Below, in pieces: positions 7,164 to 14,970 of a stretch of DNA of 22,970 nucleotides (its first letter is position 1; the number at the start of each line of letters is the position of its first letter). The translations under genes and the position numbers were made by a program. Source of the DNA: Bordetella parapertussis (GTDB lineage Bacteria; Pseudomonadota; Gammaproteobacteria; Burkholderiales; Burkholderiaceae_C); NCBI GenBank assembly GCA_943328885.2, contig CALQBT020000002.1:1-22970 (forward strand). Direction: 5' to 3'. The notes beneath the pieces were generated by a model, which saw only the letters and a list, made by a program, of their open reading frames with translations, had not been told where the DNA came from and did not search any database.

Positions 7164-8438
7164 TCACGGCCGCAGGTGTGCGGCGCGCTGCACCAGTTCG
7201 CGCCACAACTCGTCACGCTGACGGCTCATCCTGGCGTCGCTGGAGCTGGTCCAGACCGCCGTCTGGACCATCACCAGCTTGAGCCGCGGGTGGACGAACA
7301 CCGCCTGTCCTCGCACGCCGAGCAACGCGAAGCCCAGGTGGTCGGGGAACACCCAGGTCTGGTAGCCGTAGCCGAAATACGGCGTCGCGCGTCTGGGCTG
7401 CAGATGCCCGTCGCGAAATCGCACCGTGGTGGCCGCGTCCACCCAGTCGGCGGGGATCACCGATTGGCCCTCGCGCTGGCCCCGTTCGGCCAGCAGCAGG
7501 CCGAGCCGGCCCCAGTCGCGCAGCCGGGCCGACAAGCAGCAATAGGCGGCTTCCATGCCTTGCGGGTCGGTGACCCAGACCGCGTCGGCCTCGGCGCCCA
7601 GGGGCTGCCACAGCTTGTCACTGACATAGTCCGCGAGCGGCCGGTCGACCGCTCGCGTGAGCACCTGCGCCAGCACTTGGGTATCGGCCGAGATGTATTT
7701 GAAGCGATCGCCAGGCGCCGCGTCGCTGGCCTGGAAGCGCCCCAGCGCGCGCAGCAGACCTCCTTGTTGCCTGGCCCAGGTGCGCGACAGCGCTGCGATG
7801 TCGGTGCCGGGCTTGTCGTAGGTCTCATCGAAGCGCACGCCCGAGGCCATGTTCAGCACATGGCGGATCGTGACGCCTTTCCAGGCGGTGGCGGCCAGTG
7901 CCGGCTCGTAGCGGTCCACCGGGTCATCGATCGAGGCGATGCGGCCTTCGGACAGCGCGATGCCGGTCGCCATCGCCACCAAGGTCTTGGCCATCGAGAA
8001 CGAGGTGAACCGGTGCTCGGCTTGGCGCTCGTACTGGTAGCGCTCGACCAGCACTTTGCCGTCCTTGAGCACCAGCAGGCCGGTGGCGGGATGGCTGTCG
8101 AGATAGGTCTGGATGAAAGGCCAGTCGGGCACCGCATCGTGGCGCGGCAGCGCGCGCGGCACGGTGCCCGCGCGCACCGTGCGGACCGGGAACAAGGTCT
8201 CCATCGCGCTGTGCGCACCGACCCGGTGGTCTTGTGTGTACCAGTTGTCGACGGTGCCCACCGGGTAGCCCTGGGCCGCGCCGTAAGCGGCCTCGTCAGG
8301 CGCTGCCGTCGTGGCCTGGCTGGCGGCCAGCAGCGCCAGGCAGATCAGTCTCCTGAGAAAATGTGGCTTTGGGCTTGATCCCCACGGGGGCCGGCCGGCT
8401 TCGGCCGGCCTTGGGGCGCTTAGGATGCGCCAGGGCAT
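7164..8438 (-). CDS. Beta-lactamase-fold serine hydrolase, NylB/esterase-like, exported
   Basis: A 424-residue serine hydrolase of the class C beta-lactamase/DD-peptidase fold. The nucleophile motif is SMAK (S148, K151), and the second motif is FKYISADTQVLA (Y248), which resembles FQYCSANTDVLA in 6-aminohexanoate-dimer hydrolase NylB as I recall it. The early NWYTQDHRVGAH...TLFP region also resembles the NylB N-terminus. These enzymes cleave amides or carboxyl esters. A signal-peptide-like stretch (FLRRLICLALLAASQATTAA, about 27-46) suggests export. ATG 8438, 14 bases after the amidase stop and with GGAAAG upstream, is used; the first 25 codons are unusual because a long GC hairpin runs through them, so the native start may be further in. 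It lies directly behind the amidase gene. Substrate unknown. Confidence 0.85.
   Translation of the reverse strand: MPWRILSAPRPAEAGRPPWGSSPKPHFLRRLICLALLAASQATTAAPDEAAYGAAQGYPVGTVDNWYTQDHRVGAHSAMETLFPVRTVRAGTVPRALPRHDAVPDWPFIQTYLDSHPATGLLVLKDGKVLVERYQYERQAEHRFTSFSMAKTLVAMATGIALSEGRIASIDDPVDRYEPALAATAWKGVTIRHVLNMASGVRFDETYDKPGTDIAALSRTWARQQGGLLRALGRFQASDAAPGDRFKYISADTQVLAQVLTRAVDRPLADYVSDKLWQPLGAEADAVWVTDPQGMEAAYCCLSARLRDWGRLGLLLAERGQREGQSVIPADWVDAATTVRFRDGHLQPRRATPYFGYGYQTWVFPDHLGFALLGVRGQAVFVHPRLKLVMVQTAVWTSSSDARMSRQRDELWRELVQRAAHLRP
8389..8410. repeat. Perfect 9-bp-stem GC hairpin (REP-like) inside the 5' end of the serine hydrolase frame
   Basis: GGCCGGCCG at 8389-8397 and CGGCCGGCC at 8402-8410 form a perfect stem around a GCTT loop, flanked by runs of C and G. 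Such GGCCGGCC hairpins resemble the dispersed intergenic repeats of many high-GC betaproteobacteria. Here the element falls in codons about 10-17 of the longest plausible frame. It could act as an attenuator or partial terminator between the amidase and the hydrolase. Only one copy is visible in the window. Confidence 0.5.
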
Positions 8439-8452
8439 GGCAGCTTTCCGGG

Positions 8453-9889
8453 TCAAAGGTCTCGCGAGGCTTCAGGGCCCGGCGGGGGGCGCCGATCGAA
8501 CCAGGGGCGCGCACGCTCGAGTTGACCGGCCAAGCGCAGCAACATCGACTCGTCACCGTAGCGTGCAGCGAACTGGCAACCGATCGGCAAGCCCTCGCTC
8601 GACCAGTACAGCGGTACCGACATCGCCGGCTGTCCGGTGATGTTGAACGGGTAGGTGAAGGGCAGAAAGCCATCGAGCTTGTCCAGCCAGCCCTCGACGT
8701 CGCGAGAGGTGGTGTCGAAGTGGCCGATGGCTTGCGGCGGTTGCGCCAGCGTGGGCGTCAGCCAGGCGTCGTAACGCTCGAAGAACTGTGCGATGCGCCG
8801 CGACTGGCGGTGCAGGCCGTGGATCGCGAGGATGAATTCGGCCGCGGCGATGCCTCGGCCGCATTCGGCCAGCGCGTAGGTCAGGGGTTCCAGCAATCCG
8901 GGATCAGGCATGGGCCCGCCGGTGCCGCGCGCGACGTTGGCCATCGTGTGTGCAGCAAACACCAGGCCGAAGCCGCTGCGCAGCGCCAATGCGTCGTAGT
9001 CGGGTGAGGCCTCTTCGACATGGTGGCCCAACTGCTCGCACAGTCTTGCGGCATCTTCGACCGCGGCGATGCAGTCCGGATGCAAGGGCACCCCGGTGGG
9101 CGCGGTGCGGGCAAATCCGATGCGCAAGCGTCCGGGCGGCGAGCTCACTTCGCTCAGGTAAGGCCTGGCCGGCGGTGGCGCGACATAAGGGTCCCCCGGC
9201 ATTGCGCCGGCGATTGCATCGAGCATCGCCGCGCTGTCGCGCACACTGCGGCTGACCACATGCTGCATCGCCAGCCCGCTCAGGCCCTCGCCACCCTCGG
9301 GACCGGCGCTGATGCGCGCGCGTGTGGGCTTGAGCCCGAACAGGCCGCAACAAGAGGCCGGGATCCGGATCGATCCGCCGCCATCGGTGGCATGCGCCAG
9401 CGGCACGATGCCTGCCGCCACCGCCGCTGCCGAGCCGCCGCTCGAGCCGCCCGGTGACAACTCGCGGCGCCAGGGGTTGCGCGTGATGCCGTAGAGCTGC
9501 GACTCGGTGCAAGGCGACAGCCCGAACTCCGAGGAGTTGGTCTTGCCGATGATCAGCAGGCCGGCACGGCGCATCCGTGCGACGACCTCGCTGTCGGCGG
9601 CTGCGATGTTGTTCGCGTACAGGCGCGACGCCGAAGTGGTCGCCACGCCCTTGACCGATGCGACCAACTCCTTGACCAAGAAGGGCACGCCCTCGAACAG
9701 GCCTGCGGGCAGGCCGTCGGCGATGGACTTGCGGGCCGACTCGAGCAGCGGCGTGACCACCGCGTTGAGCGACGGGTTGTGTCGCGCGAGCCTTTCGCAG
9801 GCGGCGTCCAGCAACTGCGCAGGCGTCACCTCGCCGCGTTTGACCATCGCGGCCAGGCCGAGTCCGTCGTGCGCTTCGTAGTCCTTCAT
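8453..9889 (-). CDS. Amidase-signature family hydrolase, NylA-like
   Basis: A 478-residue amidase-signature enzyme, normal length. The Ser-cisSer-Lys triad is complete: K73 in PFLVKEL, S149 in [16 protein letters not shown] and S173 in [11 protein letters not shown]. The [13 protein letters not shown] block follows, then ARSVRD-like [17 protein letters not shown] and MPGDPY, features close to 6-aminohexanoate-cyclic-dimer hydrolase NylA as I recall it. The family hydrolyses amides (for example amino acid, aryl and cyclic amides) in the cytoplasm. ATG 9889 overlaps the stop of the preceding enolase-like gene (ATGA), and GGAAA lies upstream, so translation is probably coupled. The next gene encodes a NylB-like hydrolase. 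Product specificity is not deducible; this family is promiscuous and often misnamed. Confidence 0.9.
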   Translation of the reverse strand: MKDYEAHDGLGLAAMVKRGEVTPAQLLDAACERLARHNPSLNAVVTPLLESARKSIADGLPAGLFEGVPFLVKELVASVKGVATTSASRLYANNIAAADSEVVARMRRAGLLIIGKTNSSEFGLSPCTESQLYGITRNPWRRELSPGGSSGGSAAAVAAGIVPLAHATDGGGSIRIPASCCGLFGLKPTRARISAGPEGGEGLSGLAMQHVVSRSVRDSAAMLDAIAGAMPGDPYVAPPPARPYLSEVSSPPGRLRIGFARTAPTGVPLHPDCIAAVEDAARLCEQLGHHVEEASPDYDALALRSGFGLVFAAHTMANVARGTGGPMPDPGLLEPLTYALAECGRGIAAAEFILAIHGLHRQSRRIAQFFERYDAWLTPTLAQPPQAIGHFDTTSRDVEGWLDKLDGFLPFTYPFNITGQPAMSVPLYWSSEGLPIGCQFAARYGDESMLLRLAGQLERARPWFDRRPPPGPEASRDL

Positions 9890-11352
9890 GTCGGGGTTTC
9901 CTTTGCGGCGAAGTCGGCGGGCCAGTCGGCCGCAGGCATCGCTGCGGTGTCTGACAAGTCGGGCGTGACCGCCGTGCCGAAGCCAGCGCACTGCAAGGAG
10001 CCGATCGCCAGCAAGCCGTCGCGGATGCGCAGCCGCACCCGACCGTCCTGCAGATGGTAGAGGTCGGGATGCGCTTGCAAAAAGGCCTGGGCCTCGCCCA
10101 GCGACCGCCCGCCAAAGCCGTCGATGAAATGATGGGCATTGCGCTCGACATGGGTGATGCCCAGCAGGCTTGCCAGCGCGAGGTCTTGCTGCACCGATAC
10201 ACCGGCCTGGGTCGTCAGGTCCTCACCGGACATGAAGAAATGTCCCGCTCCCTCGGCGCTCCAGCGCTGGCAGCGCGCCAGGTTGATCAGCGACTTGTAA
10301 AAGCCTTTGCAGGCCTTGGACGACACGCCGCGATAGCCTAGCGAGCGCGCGCGCGGAAAGGCTTCGAGGTCGCCGTCGGATTCGTCGATGATCACCGGCC
10401 GATGGCGGGCCAGCGCGGTGATGCTGTGCGTCAGCGCAGCCTGGCGTTTGATCGGTTGCTCGATGAAGCGCGTTGCCGAGCACAGCTTGTGCAGCGCTGG
10501 CGCGCTGGCCATTCGAGTCCACAGTTCGGTGATCGAAGCCGCGTCCTCGTACTGCTCGTTGCCGTCGAGCGAGATGTCGATGGGTCCGTCGATCGCGTCG
10601 AGCACGCTGGCGATGCGGCCCAGGCGTGCCAGGTCGGCGTCGAGTTGCCCGCTGACCTTGAGCTTGAAATGGCGGTTGCCATAGCAAGCGACGACTTCCT
10701 GCAAGGTTTCCGGCAGCCCGTCGTTGACGCGGCTGCCATCGGCCTGGTCACCTGCGACGATCGGGTCGGCCAGTCCCACCGTGTGCCGTGCATGGATGCT
10801 GTGCGCTGGCGACAGGCTGTGCAGAAAGGGCCCGAACGCGAAGCCGGCGAGGTCAGGCACGATCTCATGGGCCCGCATGCCGGGCAGGTTGGTGCGCATC
10901 GCGTCCCAGAAACTCATGCCCTGGATGCGGCACAGCGCGTCGAGCACCGCGCGGTCGAGCAAGGCCGGTCCGTAACTGGCGACCAGCGCCACCAAGCCCT
11001 GGCTTGATCCGGCGGCCAGCAAGGGTGCGTAGTGATCGGCATGCAGGTCGAAGGCGCTCATCCACGGCGCGGCCTGGTAGGCCTGGGCGCAGAGTTCGAT
11101 CGCGCGGCGCAGTTGGTGCTGGTTTTGCGCGTCGCTGAGCGCCGGGTTTTTGTCGAACCACTTCGCGCCCAGCGCCTCAGCGGCGAAACCGACCCCCTCG
11201 CGGCCATCCTCGCAGCGGATCCGCACGCGAGCGATCACCTGCACGCCCTCAGTGACCGTGATCACCCCGAAGCGAAACGGCAGTCGCAGACGGAAAGGCT
11301 GCTCGAACATCTCGACGTTGCAGACCTTGAGCCGGGTTGTCGGACTGTTCAC
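9886..11352 (-). CDS. Enolase-superfamily (mandelate racemase/muconate lactonizing enzyme-like) protein
   Basis: A 488-residue protein, longer than the usual 360-400 of this group. Active-site elements in order: K230-L-K232 (FKLKVSG), D263 (SLDGNEQ), E298 (RFIEQPIK), D323 (PVIIDES) and K346 (VSSKACKG). This is the Lys-x-Lys, Asp-Glu-Asp, Lys arrangement of the muconate-lactonizing subgroup: three acidic residues hold Mg2+ and the lysines are acid/base catalysts for proton abstraction next to a carboxylate. Reactions in this subgroup include cycloisomerisation, racemisation and dehydration. Extra length lies mainly between the capping domain and the barrel (about residues 90-215). The GTG at 11352 overlaps the previous stop (GTGA), and the end overlaps the amidase start, supporting one operon. 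Specificity unknown. Confidence 0.85.
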   Translation of the reverse strand: MNSPTTRLKVCNVEMFEQPFRLRLPFRFGVITVTEGVQVIARVRIRCEDGREGVGFAAEALGAKWFDKNPALSDAQNQHQLRRAIELCAQAYQAAPWMSAFDLHADHYAPLLAAGSSQGLVALVASYGPALLDRAVLDALCRIQGMSFWDAMRTNLPGMRAHEIVPDLAGFAFGPFLHSLSPAHSIHARHTVGLADPIVAGDQADGSRVNDGLPETLQEVVACYGNRHFKLKVSGQLDADLARLGRIASVLDAIDGPIDISLDGNEQYEDAASITELWTRMASAPALHKLCSATRFIEQPIKRQAALTHSITALARHRPVIIDESDGDLEAFPRARSLGYRGVSSKACKGFYKSLINLARCQRWSAEGAGHFFMSGEDLTTQAGVSVQQDLALASLLGITHVERNAHHFIDGFGGRSLGEAQAFLQAHPDLYHLQDGRVRLRIRDGLLAIGSLQCAGFGTAVTPDLSDTAAMPAADWPADFAAKETPT

Positions 11353-12206
11353 AGACCCTCCATCGCGCCGCGCAGGTAGCCGATGGCGCGCGCAGCGCAG
11401 CCCCGACCGTCGGGAACGTATTCGAAGGGCTCCACCGCCAGCCAGCCCTCGTAGCGGTGCCGCTGCAGCGCGGCCAGCAGCGGCCTGAAGGATTGCTTGC
11501 CCTGCCCGGGGCCGCGCAGGTTGGCGTCGTTGACCTGCACATGGGCCAGCAGTCCAGTCGGCAACCACCGGTCGAGCAAGGCCGCGGGCGACTCAGACTC
11601 GGCGAGTGCCGCGGCGCAGCAATCGAGCATGGTGCGCAGCGCCGGATGACCGATGCCTCTGACGATATGCGCGGCCTCGTCAAGGTTGTTGATGAAGTTG
11701 GCCTGCGGCGGCGCCAGGGCTTCGATGCAGTAGGTGATCTCGGCGCGCTGGGCATGGTCGGCTAGGCTGGCAAAAGCCTCGATCGCGCGTTGCCGTGCCG
11801 GCTCAACTTGGTCTGGCTGCTGCGGCAGGCGCCGCTGCGCAGGCGAGCCGTGCACCATGATCCGGCCACCCAGGTCGGCGCACAGGTCGATCAAGCCATG
11901 CAGCGTGGCGAGCGTGCACGCGCGCAGCTCGGGGTCCGCCGTGGTGATCGACAAGCCGGCAGGTCGCAGCAGCAGCCAGTGCAGGCCCGAGATCGCCAGT
12001 CCGCATTGCTCGGCCTCGCGCCGCAGCCGAGTCCGCTGGCCGCTGCTCAAGGCCAGCGGATCGTCTGCGAGCGTGAACGGCGCGACTTCAAGCCCGTCAT
12101 AGCCCAGCGCTGCGGCGAATTCGCATTGCTCGGCAAACGCCATCGGGGCCAGCACTTCGTTGCACAGCGCGATCCGGGCCGGCGCTGGAGCTTGCGCGCT
12201 GGGCAT
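11349..12206 (-). CDS. Sugar phosphate isomerase/epimerase-type TIM-barrel protein
   Basis: A 285-residue AP-endonuclease-2-type TIM barrel. The opening strand and helix read LCNEVLAPMAFAEQCEFAAA, then LGYDGLEVAPF, typical of the xylose isomerase-like superfamily. Candidate metal ligands are E162 (YCIEAL), D195 (TMLDCC), H222 (AHVQVND) and E259 (AVEPFEY), the Glu-Asp-His-Glu set of ketose 3-epimerase-like enzymes. Members isomerise sugars or hydroxy-acids, or act on inositol and hydroxypyruvate. The ATG at 12206 overlaps the ABC ATPase stop (TGATG); a GTG one codon upstream is an alternative. In this context it probably acts on an intermediate of the imported compound, not on free sugar, but that is inference. 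Confidence 0.85.
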   Translation of the reverse strand: MPSAQAPAPARIALCNEVLAPMAFAEQCEFAAALGYDGLEVAPFTLADDPLALSSGQRTRLRREAEQCGLAISGLHWLLLRPAGLSITTADPELRACTLATLHGLIDLCADLGGRIMVHGSPAQRRLPQQPDQVEPARQRAIEAFASLADHAQRAEITYCIEALAPPQANFINNLDEAAHIVRGIGHPALRTMLDCCAAALAESESPAALLDRWLPTGLLAHVQVNDANLRGPGQGKQSFRPLLAALQRHRYEGWLAVEPFEYVPDGRGCAARAIGYLRGAMEGL

Positions 12207-13048
12207 CACAGATGCAGCCCGGCGGGTGCTGGCGATGGGCCTGAAGCCCCCGTCAGCGCGGCATGGACGGCCAGCGTCAGACGGCCGAACTCGGGCGACG
12301 CGCGGGTCTCGATGCTGCGCGGGCGCGGGTTCGACACCGAGTGGATGCCCGCCACCTGACCGGGTCGCGGCGTCATCACCACGACCCGGTCGGCGAGGAA
12401 CACCGCCTCCGGAATCGAATGCGTCACGAAGACGATGGTCTTGCGCTGGTTGTCGGCGCCGATGCCCGTCTCGCCCCAGATGCGCAGCAGTTCCAGGTTC
12501 ATCTCGTCACGCGTCATCGCGTCGAGCGCGCCGAAGGGCTCGTCCATCAGCAAGATCGGCGGGTCGAGGATCAGCGCCCGGCACAGCGAGGCGCGCTGCT
12601 GCATGCCGCCGGACAACTCGTTGGGGCGCTTGTTGGCGAAGTCGGCCAGCCCGACCAGGCGCAACAACTGATGTGCCCGGTCCCGATAGTCGCCCGGTTT
12701 CAGCCCTGACAACTCGGCCGGCAGCAGCACGTTGTCGAGCACGCTGCGCCACTTCAGCAGCACCGCGGCCTGGAACACCATGCCGACCCGCGACACCGGG
12801 CCGCTGACGGTCGTGCCGTCAACCACCACCCGGCCCGAGGTGACAGGCCGCAGCCCGGCGATGACGCGCATCAGCGTCGACTTGCCGCACCCGCTGGGGC
12901 CCACCAGCGCGACGAACTCCCCGGCCCCGACCGTCAGCGAGATGTCGCGCAATGCCTCGACCGGACCGCTGTCGGCCTGGTAGACCATGCCGACCCGGTC
13001 GATCTCGATCAACGGCTTGGCGGTCGAGTTCGTCAGCGGTTCGTCCAT
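12206..13048 (-). CDS. ABC transporter ATP-binding protein, NitT/TauT (SsuB-like) family
   Basis: A 280-residue ATPase energising import. Walker A is GPSGCGKS (50-57), the Q-loop glutamine is Q93 (MVFQ), the signature is LSGGMQQR (145-152), Walker B with catalytic Glu is ILLMDEP (165-171), and the switch His is H210 (FVTHS). EAVFLADRVVVM is typical of the nitrate/sulfonate/taurine subgroup. Start ATG 13048 has no clear Shine-Dalgarno; it follows the binding-protein stop by 25 bases. Together with the binding protein and permease it forms a complete importer, and its stop overlaps the next gene. Confidence 0.95.
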   Translation of the reverse strand: MDEPLTNSTAKPLIEIDRVGMVYQADSGPVEALRDISLTVGAGEFVALVGPSGCGKSTLMRVIAGLRPVTSGRVVVDGTTVSGPVSRVGMVFQAAVLLKWRSVLDNVLLPAELSGLKPGDYRDRAHQLLRLVGLADFANKRPNELSGGMQQRASLCRALILDPPILLMDEPFGALDAMTRDEMNLELLRIWGETGIGADNQRKTIVFVTHSIPEAVFLADRVVVMTPRPGQVAGIHSVSNPRPRSIETRASPEFGRLTLAVHAALTGASGPSPAPAGLHL

Positions 13049-13073
13049 GCTCGGCGCGCTGGGGTCCGGGGTC

Positions 13074-14087
13074 TCAACGCACCGGCAGCGGCATCGCCAC
13101 CTTGGTGAGGAACTCGGTCGTCGACACCGTGCTGCAATCGATCTTGCGCGGCAGGCCCATGTAGCTGTTGACGATGTCGACCGAGGCGCACATTTTTTTC
13201 TCGTCAATCCAGCCAATGCCCTTGTCGGCATAGGTCTTGGTGCGCATCAGCTCCAGTCCGAGCATCATGTTGGGTTCGATGATCGACAGATCGATTTCCG
13301 GCACCCGCTTCTTGAAGATCACGAGCGCGCCTTTCGGGTCGGCCATCACGTCACGCCAGCCCAGGTAAGCCGCCTCGAGGAAGGCTTTCAGCACTTTCGG
13401 ACGCTCCTTCATCGTCTTCTCGCTGGCGATGATCGATATGCTGTACAGGTCGAAGCCGGTGTCGGCCCAGGGCAGCATCAGCGCATTGCCGGCGCCCATC
13501 GCCTTCTCGTAGAAAGGCAGGCCGGTCGAGTAATCGCCGACCACGTCGACACGCTTTTCGGCCAACGCCGCGATCTTGGCCGTGGGTTCGATATTCACCC
13601 AAGTGACCTTGCTGTCGTCGATCTTGTGCAGTTTGGCGAATGCCGGCCAGGCTTGGCGCTGGCCGTCGCCGGGTGGCGCGCCTATGGTCTTGCCCTCGAG
13701 GTCTTTCGGCTTGGTGATCGGCTTGTCCTTGCGGCTGAAGAAGTTCAGCGGCGTGTTGTCGAACACCATGCCGACCATCTTGACCCGGGCTCCGCGCGAG
13801 GAGGCGCTCAGCACCGCGACCGCGTCGGCCAGACCGGCATCGGCGCGGCCGGTGTCGACCTTGGCGATCGAGTCTCCCGAGCCCTTGGAGTTCTCCAGCG
13901 TCACCTCGAGTCCGCGCTGCGCGAAATAGCCTTTTTCCAGGGCAACCCAGTAAGCCGCGTGGTCGCCGACCGCGAACCAGTTCAGCGCGAAACTGAATTT
14001 CTCGGGTGTCTGCGCGAAGGCGCTGGCGCCACACAGTGCGAGCAGGGTCAGTCCCGTGCGCGTCAGGCTCAGAAAACGTTTGCTCAT
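13074..14087 (-). CDS. ABC transporter substrate-binding protein, NMT1/THI5-like
   Basis: A 337-residue periplasmic binding protein. The signal peptide is about residues 1-25 (MSKRFLSLTRTGLTLLALCG, then ASAFA before QTPEK). The mature N-terminus FSFALNWFAVGDHAAYWVA, then EKGYFAQRGLEV, is the NMT1/THI5-like/SsuA pattern; KDLEGKTIGAPPGD is the usual second-lobe entry motif. Known ligands in this group include alkanesulfonates, taurine, thiamine pyrimidine precursors and aromatic acids such as phthalate. ATG 14087 has the strongest ribosome-binding site of the gene set (AAGGAGAG, 14093-14100), in line with the high binding-protein dose needed for ABC import. It lies 38 bases after the permease gene. 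Ligand unknown. Confidence 0.93.
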   Translation of the reverse strand: MSKRFLSLTRTGLTLLALCGASAFAQTPEKFSFALNWFAVGDHAAYWVALEKGYFAQRGLEVTLENSKGSGDSIAKVDTGRADAGLADAVAVLSASSRGARVKMVGMVFDNTPLNFFSRKDKPITKPKDLEGKTIGAPPGDGQRQAWPAFAKLHKIDDSKVTWVNIEPTAKIAALAEKRVDVVGDYSTGLPFYEKAMGAGNALMLPWADTGFDLYSISIIASEKTMKERPKVLKAFLEAAYLGWRDVMADPKGALVIFKKRVPEIDLSIIEPNMMLGLELMRTKTYADKGIGWIDEKKMCASVDIVNSYMGLPRKIDCSTVSTTEFLTKVAMPLPVR

Positions 14088-14125
14088 CGTTGCTCTCCTT
14101 CGGTTGAACTGCAAGACATGGCCCA

Positions 14126-14890
14126 TCAGATCTCGCCCGCCCAGGGCGCCAGCACTCGCGAAAGCCAGGCGACGATGCCGAACAGCAGCAAGCCCAGGAT
14201 CGAGATCAAGATCAGTGCCGCGAACGCTACCGGCGTGTTCATGCTGCTCTGCGAGGTGATGATCACGTAGCCCAGACCGCGCTGCGAGGCGACGAATTCG
14301 CCGACGATGGCGCCGACCACTGCCGCGGTGGCGGTGATCTTCAGCGCGCTGAGGATGTAGGGGTAGGCGTTGGGCACGCGGATCTTGGCGAAGACCTTCC
14401 ACTTCGGCGCGTTGAAGACCCGGCCCAGATCGATCAGGTCCTGGTCGATCTGGGTCAGCCCGACGGCGGTGTTGATCACGACCGGGAAGAAACCGATCAG
14501 CGCACCGATCAGCATGTTGGGCACGATGCCGTAGCCCATCCAGACCAGGAACAGCGGCGCGACCGCGACCTTTGGCAAGGTGTTGACGAACACCAGAAAG
14601 GGCGTCAGGGTGCGCGAAATCGCATTCGACCAGGCGATCGCCAGCCCCAGCAGGACGCCGGCAATGCCTGACAGCAGGAACGCGCCGAGGATTTCGACAC
14701 CGGTGACCCAGATGTGCCGCGACCAGGGGATCTCGTCGCCGAACAGCGCACGCCACACCGCGATCGGGCTGGGCAGCAGGTACTCGCGGATGTCAAGGTA
14801 GGTCGACGCCAGCTGCCAGGCCAGCGCGAGCGCGACGAACAAGGCCGTCGCCGGCAGGTTCTGCGACAAGCACCGCAGCAGCCGGTTCAT
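14126..14890 (-). CDS. ABC transporter permease, NitT/TauT (SsuC-like) family
   Basis: A 254-residue inner-membrane protein with about six membrane segments. The cytoplasmic EAA loop is recognisable as DLGRVFNAPKWKVFAKIRVP followed by NAYPYI (A...G.........I.LP in the family). LPKVAVAPLFLVWMGYG and the GAIVGEFVASQRGLGY ending are typical of nitrate/sulfonate/taurine permeases. ATG 14890 overlaps the stop of a 23-codon upstream frame (ATGA). The native Shine-Dalgarno is weak, so initiation may depend on that overlap. It is the first gene of the transporter trio. Confidence 0.93.
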   Translation of the reverse strand: MNRLLRCLSQNLPATALFVALALAWQLASTYLDIREYLLPSPIAVWRALFGDEIPWSRHIWVTGVEILGAFLLSGIAGVLLGLAIAWSNAISRTLTPFLVFVNTLPKVAVAPLFLVWMGYGIVPNMLIGALIGFFPVVINTAVGLTQIDQDLIDLGRVFNAPKWKVFAKIRVPNAYPYILSALKITATAAVVGAIVGEFVASQRGLGYVIITSQSSMNTPVAFAALILISILGLLLFGIVAWLSRVLAPWAGEI

Positions 14891-14958
14891 CGGGTGTCCC
14901 GCAGCGGCGACTTGAACGCGAGTCGCGTCAGCCAGGGTTCGAGGGCAGTGACTTTCAT
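14887..14958 (-). CDS. Short 23-codon frame coupled to the permease start; possible enolase-type N-terminal remnant
   Basis: Between the DapA-family gene and the permease there is an 80-base gap. It holds an ATG frame beginning MKVTALEPWLTRLAFKSPLR and ending after three more codons at a TGA that overlaps the permease ATG (ATGA). The sequence resembles the first strand of mandelate racemase/enolase-superfamily proteins (MKIT.LE...L..PFKSP). It may be a relic of a deleted enolase-type gene, or a short leader that feeds ribosomes to the permease. It could also be chance. Confidence 0.3.
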   Translation of the reverse strand: MKVTALEPWLTRLAFKSPLRDTR

Positions 14959-14970
14959 GCGGGTCGCCGC

